From Mycolicibacter arupensis (lineage in GTDB: Bacteria > Actinomycetota > Actinomycetes > Mycobacteriales > Mycobacteriaceae): a stretch of 64,000 bases of DNA. A program made the translations under genes and the position numbers. Every line of letters starts with the position of its first letter. Position 1 is the stretch's first letter. Below, piece by piece: positions 49,084-59,510 of the stretch. The stretch is taken from positions 85,755-149,754 of the forward strand of contig NZ_MVHH01000004.1 in assembly GCF_002086515.1 (NCBI RefSeq), read 5' to 3'. Below the pieces are notes generated by a model. The model was given only the letters and a program-made list of their open reading frames with translations. It was not told the DNA's origin and ran no database searches.

Positions 49084-49099
49084 AGGCCCGTCCGGGCCT
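49084..49099 (-). terminator. Short hairpin between the small exported gene and aroC
   Basis: AGGCCCG and CGGGCCT are 7-bp arms separated by two bases, so the real stem is about six pairs with a 4-nt loop. It lies in the 132 bp between the two genes and may limit read-through into aroC. Support is limited. Confidence 0.35.
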
Positions 49100-49191
49100 G
49101 GAGGAGGTTAAGGTCGCGCGCAGCGGACGCTCAGTGCAGCGACGACCGGAATTCGGTTCGCCCGGCCACCCCGCGACGAGGTACAGCCGGT

Positions 49192-49602
49192 TCAGGAACC
49201 GTTTTTGAGGATCAGGTAGGTGACGGCGTCGGGCCCGTTAGCCGGCGAAGTGACCGCGTTGAGCTGACTGCCGGCGTGACCGACCACACCATCGAGGATC
49301 TGATCAAAATCCTCAGCGGCACTTTGCGGATCGATCAGGACCAAGGGAGCCTCCCCGGGACCGGCGGCGGCGCTGGGATCCAGCAGGTAGCCGCCGAACG
49401 CGTCCGCGTTGGCCGATGAGGTCTGCGCGAAGAGGTCCAGCCACTGTACGGTGGCGTCGTTCCCTTCGGCGCTGGACAACTGAATGGCCGGAACCTGAAC
49501 GTCAGGCAGAGACGGCGAAGCCATGGTGCTGGCCAGCAGAGTCCCGCCGACGACAACGGCAGCCGCGGCGGTGGCACCGATCACGGATCGCTTCACGGTC
49601 AC
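49192..49602 (-). CDS. Small exported protein of unknown function
   Basis: The 136-residue protein begins with a signal peptide (MTVKRSVIGATAAAAVVVGG, probably cleaved near ASTMA-SP). The mature part of about 105 residues has no cysteines and is acidic, with segments TVQWLDLFAQTSSANADAF and AAEDFDQILDGVVGHAGSQL. I do not recognise the family. Two GTG codons (49602 and 49596) are possible starts. It lies between aroC and the prepilin-peptidase-like gene. Confidence 0.7.
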   Translation of the reverse strand: MTVKRSVIGATAAAAVVVGGTLLASTMASPSLPDVQVPAIQLSSAEGNDATVQWLDLFAQTSSANADAFGGYLLDPSAAAGPGEAPLVLIDPQSAAEDFDQILDGVVGHAGSQLNAVTSPANGPDAVTYLILKNGS

Positions 49603-49752
49603 CCCCTTTGGCTAGACACCGGTCAGCAGTTCATTACTCTCGATATTACCTGATAATGGCCTGAGCGGCAAACGTTTCCTGGCAAGATCACATCCGACGT
49701 TAATTTGCTGTATCTCAGCTCATTGTCGGCCACCGGCTGATCCCTTGGCTGG

Positions 49753-50181
49753 TCAGCTCATCGCCAGGGCCACCGCAATCGCGCTGGACAGACACATCGC
49801 GGGCCCGTGCGGCACTCGGGTCCCACGGCCACCCCGCACGACGGCGAGCCCCCACAACCCGGTCAGCAGGGGCGCCGCCACGGCGGCCAGCACCCACACG
49901 TCCGCGCCGAACGCCCCGGTCAGCGCGCCAAGAGCTCCGGCCAACTTGACGTCACCGGCACCCATTCCCGCCGGTGCGATCAGGTGCACCAGCAGGTAGA
50001 CCCCGGCCAGGACCGCAGCACCCGTCAATGCGGCGGGTCCCCGGCCCGCCGCGCCCGCCACGACCGGCACCATCACGGCGGCCGGCAGCGTCAACCAGTT
50101 CGGCAGCCGGTGCTGGCGGATGTCGTAGCAACTGAGCAGCGTCAGCCAGGCCAGCACCAAGCCCGCGGCCGCCTCGTCCAC
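49753..50181 (-). CDS. Prepilin peptidase-like protein (A24 family, Rv2551c type)
   Basis: The 142-residue membrane protein has the two aspartate motifs of type IV prepilin peptidases: CYDIRQHRLPN and APAGMGAGDVKLAG. It lacks the N-terminal methyltransferase domain of the large enzymes. Mycobacteria have a Flp-type pilus locus elsewhere, and this enzyme could process its pilin, but no pilus gene is in the window. It starts 10 bp after aroE and is likely co-transcribed with it, as in M. tuberculosis. Confidence 0.88.
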   Translation of the reverse strand: MDEAAAGLVLAWLTLLSCYDIRQHRLPNWLTLPAAVMVPVVAGAAGRGPAALTGAAVLAGVYLLVHLIAPAGMGAGDVKLAGALGALTGAFGADVWVLAAVAAPLLTGLWGLAVVRGGRGTRVPHGPAMCLSSAIAVALAMS

Positions 50182-50191
50182 GCCGTCATGT

Positions 50192-51028
50192 TCAGGCCGG
50201 GTCGGCGAGGGCGCAAGTCATCTCCGCGCGGGGCGCAGGCCGACCGGTGAACAGTTCCACCTGCGTGAACGCCTGGTTCAACAGCATCTGCAGCCCACTG
50301 ACCACCGTGCCGCCCGCGGCGCTCACCGCAGCGGCCAGCGGGGTCGGCCACGGGTCATAGATCGCGTCCAACACCACCGGAACTCCCGCCAAGGCACCTA
50401 GGTAACGGGCGGCAACGTCGGCCGGCAGGGTGTTGACCAGAACCGATGCGACCTGTGCCGCCTCGCCGAGTGCGGGATCGTCGAGCGCGCAGAAGCGGGC
50501 CTGCACACCGACATCGGTGGCCAACTCGACCACCCTGGCGGCATTGTCGGCATTGCGGGCGGCCACCGTGATGTGACCGACCCCCAGCTCAGCCAGACCA
50601 ACCACCGCGGCCGGCGCGGTACCGCCCGAACCGAGCACGATGGCCGCCCCCGACACCGGCGCCGCCGAACGCAGCGCTCCACTGACGCCGTCGACGTCGG
50701 TGTTGTCGGCCAGCCAACCGTTCGCGGTACGGACGAGGGTGTTCGCCGAACCGATGCGTTCGGCGCGCCGGGTTCGCTCGTCGGCGAAGGCCAAGGCCGC
50801 GAACTTGCCCGGCATGGTGACCGATACACCGACCCATTCCGGCCCAAACCCGCCGACCAGCGCCGGCAGCTCCTCAGCACCGCACTCAATGCGCTCGTAG
50901 GTCCAGTCGTGCAGGCCTAACGCGCGGTAGGCGGCCAGGTGCAGCTGCGGAGATCGGGAGTGAGCAATCGGCGAGCCCAGCACCGCGGCGCGGCGGGGCC
51001 CGAGATCAGCGGGAGCTGTCGAGGACAC
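50192..51028 (-). CDS. aroE: Shikimate dehydrogenase
   Basis: AroE reduces dehydroshikimate with NADPH. The 278-residue protein has LGSPIAHSRSPQLH, the catalytic lysine in VTMPGKFAAL, the NTDVDG motif and the nucleotide-binding LGSGGTAPAAV, a variant of GAGGA. The start lies inside the last codons of mltG (23-bp overlap), so translation is probably coupled. Confidence 0.95.
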   Translation of the reverse strand: MSSTAPADLGPRRAAVLGSPIAHSRSPQLHLAAYRALGLHDWTYERIECGAEELPALVGGFGPEWVGVSVTMPGKFAALAFADERTRRAERIGSANTLVRTANGWLADNTDVDGVSGALRSAAPVSGAAIVLGSGGTAPAAVVGLAELGVGHITVAARNADNAARVVELATDVGVQARFCALDDPALGEAAQVASVLVNTLPADVAARYLGALAGVPVVLDAIYDPWPTPLAAAVSAAGGTVVSGLQMLLNQAFTQVELFTGRPAPRAEMTCALADPA

Positions 51029-52280
51029 CGTTGTCCAGCGCCAACTCGATGTTGCTCAGGTGCTGCTGATAGTTATGGGTGAACAACGTGGTGCCGTCCT
51101 TGTCGATCGTCACGAAGTACAGCCAGTCGCCGGGTTCGGGATGCTCGGCGGCACGCAGCGCGTCCATCCCCGGTGAGCAGATCGGGGTGGCCGGCAGACC
51201 GTCGGAGGCGTAGGTGTTCCACGGCGTGACCTTGGCCCGATCGGCGTCGGTGGTGGCCACCTCCTGGCGGTCCAGCGGATAGTTGACCGTCGAGTCGAAC
51301 TCCAGCCGCTGCGGCTCGCTGAGCCGATTGTCGATGACCCGTGCCACCTTGGCGAAGTCGTGCGGCAGGGCTTCACGTTGAACCAGCGACGCCACCACCA
51401 GCATTTCGTAGGGCGTCATGCCCACCTGCTCGGCGGTGGTGGGCAGGCCGGATCTGTCCAGTTCGGTGCTGCTCTGGTTGATCAGTTTCGCCAGCACCGT
51501 CGGCGCCGGTGCTGTCGGGTCGACGTTCCAGGTGCCCGCGATGATCAAGCCCTCGATGCGGCGATGGTCAGCGCCCAAGGTGGTGACCGGGCCCAGCGCC
51601 CATTCCGGTACGGACAGCGCCTGGGGCGACTCGGTCTCCGCCGCGCGGCGCAGGTCTTGGGCTTTCAGGCAGGTGCGCTCGCCGTTGAGGTCCAGACAGC
51701 TCGCCTCAGCGATCAGTGAGAACACCCCTGGGGTGACCCGCCCGGTCTTCATGTCGGCGGTGTCGTCGAGCTGACGCCCCTCCGGGATCACCAGCTTGCC
51801 CACCCGATTCTCCGGATCGACGAGCTGCTGCACTGCGGTGGCGGCCGGGATCTGTGCCCGCAGCCGGTAGAAGCCCGGCTGGATTGCGGCAATGTCGGCA
51901 TTGCCTTGGGCCGCGGACAGAAAAGTCCCGACGTTGGCGATCACGCCGGCCTCAAGCATCGTTTCGGCAATCGCGGTGGTGAAGTCTCCCTCGTTCACCT
52001 CGATCAAGACCTGCTGGCCACCGTCACCGGTGAAGTCGAGCCCCGGGCCGCCGGCATGCCAGTACCTGGAGCCCAGGAAGACCGCTGCGATCGCGGCCAG
52101 CGCGACCAGCGCGACGCCAAGGCCGCGCGCCATCCGGCGGTTTCGGTGGTGCTGGCGCTGCCGCCGGCTCTCCCGAGCCCGCTGTGTCCGGCTCATCCGG
52201 CGCCGCGGCGGCCCCACCGCAGTGGGTCGCGCCTTCCGCCCGTCGGTGTCATAGGCCGTCCCGCGTTGTTCGTCAGACAC
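51006..52280 (-). CDS. mltG: Endolytic transglycosylase MltG (YceG-like)
   Basis: MltG cuts nascent peptidoglycan glycan strands at the membrane. The 424-residue protein has a basic cytoplasmic N-terminus (about 1-50), one membrane segment (about 52-70), a LysM-like part and the YceG catalytic domain ([25 protein letters not shown] is split between residues about 290-315; FDSTVNYPL follows). The usual ASIVEKE signature reads ASLVQRE here, so only the second Glu is kept. It overlaps ruvX and aroE. Rv2553c is the counterpart. Confidence 0.93.
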   Translation of the reverse strand: MSDEQRGTAYDTDGRKARPTAVGPPRRRMSRTQRARESRRQRQHHRNRRMARGLGVALVALAAIAAVFLGSRYWHAGGPGLDFTGDGGQQVLIEVNEGDFTTAIAETMLEAGVIANVGTFLSAAQGNADIAAIQPGFYRLRAQIPAATAVQQLVDPENRVGKLVIPEGRQLDDTADMKTGRVTPGVFSLIAEASCLDLNGERTCLKAQDLRRAAETESPQALSVPEWALGPVTTLGADHRRIEGLIIAGTWNVDPTAPAPTVLAKLINQSSTELDRSGLPTTAEQVGMTPYEMLVVASLVQREALPHDFAKVARVIDNRLSEPQRLEFDSTVNYPLDRQEVATTDADRAKVTPWNTYASDGLPATPICSPGMDALRAAEHPEPGDWLYFVTIDKDGTTLFTHNYQQHLSNIELALDNGVLDSSR

Positions 52281-52806
52281 CGTTGTCCTCCGTCGGCACC
52301 GCCGGGGCCGGTGCGATCAGGGCCCGGCGCTGGTCGAGCCAGCTCTGCAGGATCGTCACCGCGGCGGCCTGGTCGATCACCGAACGTTGACGTTTGGACC
52401 GCACCCCTGCCGCGTGCAGGTCCCGTGCCGCGCTCACGGTGCTCAGGCGCTCGTCGGCCAACCGCACCGGGGCTCGTCGGCCACGCTTGGCCAGCATTCG
52501 AACAAGGTCGTCGGCCATCGCAGTGGCATCCTCTGCGGCCGATCCAGCCCGATCGGCCAGTGTCCGGGGCAATCCCACAACCACTTCGACGACGTCATAT
52601 TCGTCGGCCAGATCAGCCAGCCGCCGCAGGTGCGAACCGGATGGGTGCCGCCGCACCGTCTCCACCGGAGTCGCCAACAGGCCATCAGGGTCGCTGCAGG
52701 ACACCCCGATACGCACACTGCCCACATCCACCCCGAGTCGACGCCCTCGGCCGGGATCGTCCGGCCCGCCTGGACGGTCCGGGGTGCGATGGTGGGCCGG
52801 GGTCAC
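52273..52806 (-). CDS. ruvX: RuvX/YqgF-type Holliday-junction resolvase or rRNA-processing nuclease
   Basis: The 177-residue protein has the RNase H-like fold of Yqg[35 protein letters not shown] and [14 protein letters not shown]. The acidic active-site residues in those motifs are present. M. tuberculosis RuvX cleaves recombination intermediates, while E. coli YqgF acts on pre-16S rRNA. It overlaps alaS by four bases and mltG by eight. Confidence 0.94.
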   Translation of the reverse strand: MTPAHHRTPDRPGGPDDPGRGRRLGVDVGSVRIGVSCSDPDGLLATPVETVRRHPSGSHLRRLADLADEYDVVEVVVGLPRTLADRAGSAAEDATAMADDLVRMLAKRGRRAPVRLADERLSTVSAARDLHAAGVRSKRQRSVIDQAAAVTILQSWLDQRRALIAPAPAVPTEDNGV

Positions 52807-55487
52807 GCCGGAGCGCTCCGGGCGACCGCCGCGCGGACCGCCGCCAGCGCGGCGTCGATTCCGGAGGAGTCCTTACCGGAGCCCTGCGCCAGGTCCGCCT
52901 TGCCGCCGCCGCGACCGGCCACCGCCGCCGCCAGCTCCTTGACCAGCTCGTCCGCGCGTAGACCGAGGTCCTGCGCGGCGGCGTTGGTGGCGACCACGTA
53001 GGGAACGCTGTCCTGTCCGTCGGCGATCAGCGCCACCACCGCGGGCTCTTCGCCGAACTTGCCGCGGATGTCGCCGACCAGTGAGCGCAGGTCGCCACCG
53101 TCGATACCGCCGGACATTCGCTGCGCCACCAGGCGCACGTTACCGATGTGTTCGGCGCCGGCAGCAGCATTCGCCGCAGCTGCTCGCGCTGTCGCCAGCC
53201 GGGCCCGGTCCAGTTCCTTCTCCGCAGCCCGCAGCCGCTCGACCAAGGTGGCCACCCGAGCCGGCACTTCCTCCGAGGGCACCTTGAGCGAAGAGGCCAG
53301 ACCGGCCATGAGCGCCCGCTCCTTGGCCAGATGACGGAACGAGTCCAACCCGACGTAGGCCTCAACGCGGCGGATCCCCGAACCGACCGACGATTCACCC
53401 AGGATGGTGACCGGGCCGATCTGCGCGGAGTTGTGGACGTGCGTACCACCGCACAGCTCCATCGAGAAGGGGCCGCCGATCTCGACGACCCGTACCCGAT
53501 CGGGGTACTTCTCGCCGAACATCGCCATGGCACCCATGGAACGAGCCTTCTCCAGATCCTCGATGTAGGTGTGGACCTCGAAGTCGGCCTGTACCGCCTC
53601 GTTGGTGACCTCTTCGACCTGCTGGCGCTGCTCCTCGGTGAGCGCGCCCTGCCAGTTGAAGTCGAATCGCAGATAACCTGGCCGGTTCAACGAACCCGCT
53701 TGAACGGCGCCCGGCCCCAATACTTGCCGCAGTGCGGCGTGCACCATGTGGGTACCTGAGTGGCCTTGCGTGGCACCCCTGCGCCAGGCCTGGTCGACGG
53801 CAGCGGTGACGGTGTCGCCCTCGACGAACTCCCCGGACTCCACAGTCACCCGGTGCACAAACAGCGTCTGGGCGATCTTCTGCACGTCGGTGACCGCGGC
53901 CCGTGCCGTTCCGGCACTGATCGTCCCGGCGTCGGCGATCTGCCCACCGGCTTCGGCGTAGAGCGGCGTGCGGTCCAAGACCAGCTCGATGTTGTCGGCG
54001 GCAACGTCCTCGTGGGACACCACCGGCACCCGCCGCCCGTCGACGAAGATGCCCAGGATGCGTGCATCGGTGGTGAGCTCGTCGAACCCGGTGAACTCGG
54101 TGGGTCCAGAGTCGATCAGCTCCCGATAGGCGCTCAGGTCGGCGTGTGCGTGTTTGCGGGCGGCGGCGTCGGCCTTGGCGCGTTGGCGTTGTTCGGCCAT
54201 CAGGGCACGGAAGCCGGACTCGTCGACCTGCAACCCGGCCTCGGAGGCCATTTCCAGGGTGAGCTCGATCGGGAATCCGTAGGTGTCATGCAAGGTGAAC
54301 GCGTCACTGCCCGAGAGCACGGTGACACCGGCCGAACGGGTGGCCGCCGCAGCGTCCTCGAAAAGTTTGGATCCCGATGCCAGGGTGCGGTTGAACGCGG
54401 TCTCCTCGGCGACCGCGATCCTGGCGATCCGGTCGAAGTCGGTGACCAGCTCGGGGTACGACGGGCCCATCGTGTCGCGCACGCATCCGATCAGGTCAGC
54501 GACGATCGGGCCCTCGACTCCCAGCAGCTTGGCCGACCGGATCACCCGGCGCAGCAACCGGCGCAGCACGTAGCCGCGGCCGTCGTTGCCCGGGCTCACG
54601 CCATCACCGATCAGGATGGCCGCGGTACGCGAGTGGTCGGCGATGATCCGATAGCGGACATCGTCGGCGGAGTTGCCGGTGTCGTAGCCACGCGGAGCGC
54701 GGGTGGCGACCAGGTCGATGACCGGGCGGACGAGGTCGGTCTCGTAAACGTTGTTGACGCCTTGGAGCAGGAACGCGACCCGCTCCACTCCCATCCCGGT
54801 GTCGATGTTCTGGCGCGGCAGCGGGCCGAGAATCTCGAAGTCCTCCTTGGAGGTTCCCTCGCCCCGCTCGTTCTGCATGAACACGAGGTTCCAGATCTCG
54901 ATATAGCGGTCCTCGTTGGCCACCGGGCCGCCGTCGACACCGAACTCGGGCCCACGGTCGTAGTAGATCTCCGAAGACGGGCCGCACGGCCCGGGGATGC
55001 CCATCGACCAGTAGTTGTCTGCCATGCCGCGACGCTGGATCCGCTCCAGCGGCAATCCCGCGATGTCCTGCCACAGCGCGATGGCTTCGTCGTCGTCGAG
55101 GTAGACGGTGGCCCACAGGCGCTGCGGGTCCAGCCCGTAACCACCGTCGGAGACGCTGTTGGTCAGCAAAGTCCAGGCCAGCTCGATCGCTCCGCGCTTG
55201 AAATAGTCGCCGAACGAGAAGTTGCCTGCCATCTGAAAGAAGGTGTTGTGCCGGGTGGTGATGCCCACCTCATCGATGTCCGGGGTGCGGATGCACTTCT
55301 GGACACTGGTGGCGGTGGCATAGGGCGGGGTGCGCTGGCCCAGGAAGAACGGCACGAACTGCACCATGCCGGCGTTGATGAACAACAAGTTGGGGTCATC
55401 AAGGATCACCGACGCGCTCGGCACCTCGGTGTGGCCCGCTTTCACGAAGTGATCGAGGAAGCGTTTCCTGATCTCGTGTGTCTGCAC
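52803..55487 (-). CDS. alaS: Alanyl-tRNA synthetase
   Basis: The 894-residue class II synthetase starts [19 protein letters not shown]. Motif-rich segments are [20 protein letters not shown] and [14 protein letters not shown] in the catalytic core, the editing-domain zinc ligands in GHSGTHMVH and [13 protein letters not shown], and a C-terminal DHHA1 domain with a Gly-rich [14 protein letters not shown]. There is no T-box-like element upstream. Confidence 0.98.
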   Translation of the reverse strand: MQTHEIRKRFLDHFVKAGHTEVPSASVILDDPNLLFINAGMVQFVPFFLGQRTPPYATATSVQKCIRTPDIDEVGITTRHNTFFQMAGNFSFGDYFKRGAIELAWTLLTNSVSDGGYGLDPQRLWATVYLDDDEAIALWQDIAGLPLERIQRRGMADNYWSMGIPGPCGPSSEIYYDRGPEFGVDGGPVANEDRYIEIWNLVFMQNERGEGTSKEDFEILGPLPRQNIDTGMGVERVAFLLQGVNNVYETDLVRPVIDLVATRAPRGYDTGNSADDVRYRIIADHSRTAAILIGDGVSPGNDGRGYVLRRLLRRVIRSAKLLGVEGPIVADLIGCVRDTMGPSYPELVTDFDRIARIAVAEETAFNRTLASGSKLFEDAAAATRSAGVTVLSGSDAFTLHDTYGFPIELTLEMASEAGLQVDESGFRALMAEQRQRAKADAAARKHAHADLSAYRELIDSGPTEFTGFDELTTDARILGIFVDGRRVPVVSHEDVAADNIELVLDRTPLYAEAGGQIADAGTISAGTARAAVTDVQKIAQTLFVHRVTVESGEFVEGDTVTAAVDQAWRRGATQGHSGTHMVHAALRQVLGPGAVQAGSLNRPGYLRFDFNWQGALTEEQRQQVEEVTNEAVQADFEVHTYIEDLEKARSMGAMAMFGEKYPDRVRVVEIGGPFSMELCGGTHVHNSAQIGPVTILGESSVGSGIRRVEAYVGLDSFRHLAKERALMAGLASSLKVPSEEVPARVATLVERLRAAEKELDRARLATARAAAANAAAGAEHIGNVRLVAQRMSGGIDGGDLRSLVGDIRGKFGEEPAVVALIADGQDSVPYVVATNAAAQDLGLRADELVKELAAAVAGRGGGKADLAQGSGKDSSGIDAALAAVRAAVARSAPA

Positions 55488-55571
55488 TATCTATCGATTC
55501 CCGCCGTCTCGCCCGTTTAGACGGCACTACAGTACCGGGCTGCCGATCGTGTTCTCGGCAGGCAAGGATCC

Positions 55572-55982
55572 TCAGGTTGCGCCGGCGCCCACAAAGGTCA
55601 GTCGGACACTGCGCCGAGGGTTGTCGCGGTTCAGGTCCACCAGGACAACCGACTGCCAGATGCCCAGCAACGGCTCACCGTCTGCGACGGGCACCGTGAT
55701 CGATGGCGCGACGATGGCCGGCAGCACATGATCGGCCCCGTGCCCCGGCGAGCCGTGCGCATGCCGGTACCGGTCGTCGCGCGGCAGCAGCCGCTCCAGG
55801 GTGTCGACCAGATCAGCATCCGAGCCGGCACCGGTCTCGATGATCGCCACCCCGGCGGTCGCATGAGGCACGAAGACGTTGCACAGTCCATCGCCGTGTC
55901 CGGCACAGAACGAACGCAGCGGCTCGGTGAGGTCGACGGTGCGACGGCGTGCGGTGTCAACGTCGAGCACTTCGGTGTTCAT
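55572..55982 (-). CDS. YjbQ-family protein (UPF0047)
   Basis: The 136-residue protein has the YjbQ signature: CNVFVPHATAGVAIIE and GHGADHVLPAIVAPSITVPV, with GIWQSVVLVDLN near the end. Some members show weak thiamine phosphate synthase activity, but the true role is unknown. It corresponds to Rv2556c and lies between alaS and rarA with gaps of 84 and 65 bp. Confidence 0.9.
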   Translation of the reverse strand: MNTEVLDVDTARRRTVDLTEPLRSFCAGHGDGLCNVFVPHATAGVAIIETGAGSDADLVDTLERLLPRDDRYRHAHGSPGHGADHVLPAIVAPSITVPVADGEPLLGIWQSVVLVDLNRDNPRRSVRLTFVGAGAT

Positions 55983-56047
55983 GACACCAGGGTAGGTGCC
56001 GCAACTCCCCTCGACCGGCGTGGCGATTCCGACCGTGTCAACGCAGG

Positions 56048-57394
56048 TCAGCCGCGACGGCGGATGATCGCCCGCAGCCGCGCCAACCGGCCACCGATTT
56101 CGCGTTCAGCCCCCCGGCCGGTGGGCTGATAATAGTCCACCCCGACCAGTTCGTCGGGTGGATATTGTTGCGGCACAACGCCGTCGGGATGATCATGAGC
56201 GTAGCGATAACCCACGGCGTTGCCCAGGGCTTGCGCGCCCGCGTAATGCCCATCCCGCAGGTGTGCCGGCACTGCGCCGGACTTACCAGCCCGAATGTCG
56301 GCCATCGCGGCGCCCAGGGCGGTAGTCACCGCATTCGACTTCGGGGCGGTCGCCAGGTGCACGGTGGCATGCGCCAGGGTCAGTTGCGCTTCAGGCATAC
56401 CGATCAACGCCACGGTCTGCGCTGCGGCGACCGCGGTCTGCAGGGCGGTCGGATCACCCATCCCGATGTCTTCGCTGGCCAGGATCATCAGCCGGCGGGC
56501 GATGAACCGCGGGTCCTCCCCCGCGACCAGCATCCGGGCCAAATAGTGCAGTGCGGCGTCGACGTCGGACCCACGCACCGACTTGATGAACGCGCTGATG
56601 ACGTCGTAATGCTGGTCGCCGTCGCGGTCATAGCGGACCGCGGCCTGGTCAAGCGAGCCCTCGACGACCTCGATGGTCACCGGGTCCCCGGTTGCCGCCA
56701 CCGTCTCTGCGGCCACCTCCAGCGCGGTCAAGGCACGGCGGGCATCACCGGCGGCCAGCCGGACCAGCAGATCCACCGCATCCGGCACCACGCGTACCTG
56801 CCCACCCAGACCGCGCTCGTCCTCGACGGCGCGTCGCACCACTGCCGCGATGTCGTCGGGTTCCAGGGGCCGCAGCTGCAGAATCAGCGACCGGCTCAAC
56901 AGCGGCGCGACCACGGAAAACGACGGGTTCTCCGTGGTAGCTGCCACCAGCAGCACCACCCGGTTCTCCACCGCGGCCAGCAGCGCGTCCTGCTGGGTCT
57001 TGGAGAACCGGTGCACCTCGTCGATGAACAACACCGTCTGCTCGCCGTAGGCGGCCGCACGCCGCGCCGTGTCGATCACGGCGCGCACTTCCTTGACGCC
57101 GGCACTCAGCGCTGACAGTGCTTCGAAGCGCCGGCCGGTGGCACCGGAGATCAGCGAGGCCAATGTGGTTTTTCCGGTTCCCGGCGGGCCGTAGAGGATC
57201 ACCGAGGCCGCGCCGGAACCGTCGACCAGGCGACGCAGCGGAGACCCCGCCCCCAACAGGTGATCCTGACCGACCACCTCGTCGAGGCTCGCCGGGCGCA
57301 TCCGTACCGCCAGCGGGGTGGATGCGCCGGCACCGGGCGACGGCGGCGGGGCACCGGTCAGGTCGAACAGGCCGTCGGACACGGTTTCAGGCAT
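56048..57394 (-). CDS. rarA: Replication-associated recombination protein RarA (MgsA)
   Basis: RarA is an AAA+ clamp-loader-like ATPase that acts at stalled forks. From ATG 57394 ([14 protein letters not shown]) it has 448 residues, with Walker [13 protein letters not shown], Walker [11 protein letters not shown], sensor 1 AATTENPSF and the C-terminal MgsA domain [14 protein letters not shown]. The start matches the Rv2559c pattern. Confidence 0.95.
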   Translation of the reverse strand: MPETVSDGLFDLTGAPPPSPGAGASTPLAVRMRPASLDEVVGQDHLLGAGSPLRRLVDGSGAASVILYGPPGTGKTTLASLISGATGRRFEALSALSAGVKEVRAVIDTARRAAAYGEQTVLFIDEVHRFSKTQQDALLAAVENRVVLLVAATTENPSFSVVAPLLSRSLILQLRPLEPDDIAAVVRRAVEDERGLGGQVRVVPDAVDLLVRLAAGDARRALTALEVAAETVAATGDPVTIEVVEGSLDQAAVRYDRDGDQHYDVISAFIKSVRGSDVDAALHYLARMLVAGEDPRFIARRLMILASEDIGMGDPTALQTAVAAAQTVALIGMPEAQLTLAHATVHLATAPKSNAVTTALGAAMADIRAGKSGAVPAHLRDGHYAGAQALGNAVGYRYAHDHPDGVVPQQYPPDELVGVDYYQPTGRGAEREIGGRLARLRAIIRRRG

Positions 57395-57448
57395 ACCACG
57401 CACGGCCGCCGGCCGCCGTGACCCCACCCCGGCGGTTTACCGCACGGA

Positions 57449-58558
57449 TCAGCGGTGCACGATCACCCCGCGAATGTTCTTACCCTCACGCAGGTCCTGG
57501 TAGCCCTCGTTGACCTGCTCGAGGGTGTAGCGCCGAGTGACCAGCTCGTCGAGCTTGAGCTGGCCGGCGTCATAGAGTCGCAGCAGTCGCACGATGTCGT
57601 ACTGCGGATTGGCACCTCCGAACAGCGTGCCCTTGATGGTCTTACCGAACAGGGCCAGCATGGTGCCCGACACCTGCACGTCGAGGTCTTCCAAGCGGGC
57701 CATCGCCGCGATCACGACGGTGCCGCCTTTTCCGACCGTGTTGATCGCGGCGGTGGTGACTTCCAAGCCCAGGTCGCCGACGGTGATCAGCGCCTGGTCG
57801 GCCATCTGCCCCCAGGTGAGCTCGGCGATCTTGTCCATCGCCTCAGCGGCGGTGGCGAAGGCGTGGGTGGCACCCAGCTTGAGCGCGGTGTCGCGCTTGA
57901 ACTCCACGGGGTCCACTGCCACCACATACTTGGCACCCGCGTGCGCGGCACCCTGTACGGCGTTGATGCCGACCCCGCCGATGCCGTAGACCACCACCGT
58001 GTCCCCGGCGCGTACGCCGCCGTCATAGTTGGCCGTCGCCCAGCCGGTGGGCACCCCGCAACCTGCCAGCACCGCGGTCTCCAGCGGGAGCCAGTCATCG
58101 ATCTTGACCACGGAGTGCTGCGACACGGTGGCCCGCTCGGCGAAAGTCCCCAGCATGCAAAACCCGCCATAGTCGATTCCCCCCGCGTGGAATCGGAAGG
58201 TGCCGTCGGGCATGCAGCCCTCCAGGATCGTGGCACCCATGTCGCACAGGTTCTGCCGGCCGGTGGAGCAGTACCGGCAGCTGCCACAACTGGGGATGAA
58301 ACAGCACACCACATGATCGCCGGGACGGACCTTGGTGACGCCGGGCCCGACATCCTCGATGATCCCCGACCCCTCGTGGCCGCCGACGATCGGAAACCTC
58401 GAGGGCCAGTCACCATCGGCCAGGTGCAGGTCCGAGTGGCACAACCCGGCAGCGGTGAACTTGATCAGCACCTCGCCCGGACCAGGCCCGTCGAGTTCCA
58501 GCTCCATGATCTCGAACGGCTGGTGAGGCGCATGTGCCACGGCGGCAATTGTTTTCAT
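57449..58558 (-). CDS. Zinc-dependent (NDMA-type) alcohol dehydrogenase
   Basis: The 369-residue medium-chain dehydrogenase has catalytic zinc ligands in [15 protein letters not shown] and AGCGVPTG, the structural zinc site [15 protein letters not shown] and the NAD-binding [13 protein letters not shown]. Its pattern resembles actinobacterial NDMA-linked and AdhD-type enzymes, which may keep the cofactor bound. I chose ATG 58558 ([10 protein letters not shown]) for length; ATG 58567 is possible. A 14-bp palindrome lies 39 bp upstream. Confidence 0.9.
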   Translation of the reverse strand: MKTIAAVAHAPHQPFEIMELELDGPGPGEVLIKFTAAGLCHSDLHLADGDWPSRFPIVGGHEGSGIIEDVGPGVTKVRPGDHVVCCFIPSCGSCRYCSTGRQNLCDMGATILEGCMPDGTFRFHAGGIDYGGFCMLGTFAERATVSQHSVVKIDDWLPLETAVLAGCGVPTGWATANYDGGVRAGDTVVVYGIGGVGINAVQGAAHAGAKYVVAVDPVEFKRDTALKLGATHAFATAAEAMDKIAELTWGQMADQALITVGDLGLEVTTAAINTVGKGGTVVIAAMARLEDLDVQVSGTMLALFGKTIKGTLFGGANPQYDIVRLLRLYDAGQLKLDELVTRRYTLEQVNEGYQDLREGKNIRGVIVHR

Positions 58559-58596
58559 GTCTGCCATCCAACCGGCTCGGACAGCCCGGGTGGCCC

Positions 58597-58610
58597 GATT
58601 CGGCCGAATC
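58597..58610. promoter_or_regulatory. 14-bp palindrome upstream of the alcohol dehydrogenase
   Basis: GATTCGGCCGAATC is a perfect palindrome 39 bp before the alcohol dehydrogenase start, in the 109-bp gap after the DUF3097 gene. It could be an operator. The same gap holds a 16-bp-period tandem repeat of CTCTCCTCCGTCG at 58632-58666. Confidence 0.4.
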
Positions 58611-58667
58611 CCCACGCCGGTCCAGCGTCACCTCTCCTCCGTCGCGGCTCTCCTCCGTCGAGGCTCG

Positions 58668-59510
58668 CTAAGCGGAGGGTTGAGTCACGAAGTCGATCAG
58701 CTCCTCCACCCGGCCGATCAGCTCCGGCTCCAGGTCGGTCCAGTCGCGCACCCGACCCCGAATACGCTGCCACGCTGCGGCGATGTCGGCCTGGCCGGTG
58801 TGTGGCCAGCCCAGTGCGGCACAGATCCCGTGCTTCCATTCCACGTTGCGCGGGATCGTGGGCCAGGCCGCCAACCCCAACCGCCCGGGTTTGACGGCCT
58901 GCCAGATGTCGACGTAGGGGTGACCGACGATCAGGGTGTGCCGGCCGCCCGGCCCACGGCGCACGGCCTCGGCAATGCGGGTCTCCTTGGAGCCCTCGAC
59001 CAGGTGATCGACGAGGACGCCGAGCCGGCGGCCCGGCCCGGGCTGGAATTCGGCCACGATGCCGGCCAGATCATCAATGCCGCCGAGATACTCCACCACC
59101 ACTCCCTCGACTCGCAGATCCTCACCCCAGACCTGTTCGACGAGTTCGGCATCGTGGCGGCCTTCCACGTAGATCCGGCTGGCCAGCGCAACCTTGGCAC
59201 GTGCGCCGCGTACGGCGACCGATCCTGACGCGGTGCGCGCCGGTGCAGTCGGGGCCGTCGGCTTCGGTTCGGTGAGAATCACCGGCCGCCCGTCGATCAG
59301 GTAGCCGGGACCGACGGGGAATCCTCGGGTGCGGCCGTGGCGATCCTCGAGATCCATCCGGCCGTAGGCGATCCGCACCACTGCGCCGACATACCCGGTT
59401 TGGGCGTCTTCGACCACCATGCCGCGTTCCACAGGCACCTCGATGGAGCGGACCCTGCGGGCGGCGTGCGGGTTGTCGGCGAGGATGTCTGTCCCATAGC
59501 GGTCGGCCAC
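58668..59510 (-). CDS. DUF3097 protein
   Basis: The 280-residue protein belongs to the actinobacterial DUF3097 family. Residues about 105-215 have a Toprim-like pattern (IYVEGRHDAELVEQVWG with the conserved Glu, then LGVLVDHLVEGSKE with an Asp), suggesting metal and nucleic acid or nucleotide handling. WEWKH-like segment NVEWKHGICAALGWPH is also typical. No activity is known. GTG 59510 faces a 350-bp divergent region shared with rpf. Confidence 0.85.
   Translation of the reverse strand: MADRYGTDILADNPHAARRVRSIEVPVERGMVVEDAQTGYVGAVVRIAYGRMDLEDRHGRTRGFPVGPGYLIDGRPVILTEPKPTAPTAPARTASGSVAVRGARAKVALASRIYVEGRHDAELVEQVWGEDLRVEGVVVEYLGGIDDLAGIVAEFQPGPGRRLGVLVDHLVEGSKETRIAEAVRRGPGGRHTLIVGHPYVDIWQAVKPGRLGLAAWPTIPRNVEWKHGICAALGWPHTGQADIAAAWQRIRGRVRDWTDLEPELIGRVEELIDFVTQPSA

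Noticed and set aside
53760..55520. A 586-codon plus-strand open frame opposite alaS
   Set aside because: It mirrors the codon bias of alaS and has no recognisable domain.
55488..55571. Possible T-box before alaS
   Set aside because: The 84-bp gap is too short and lacks the T-box sequence.
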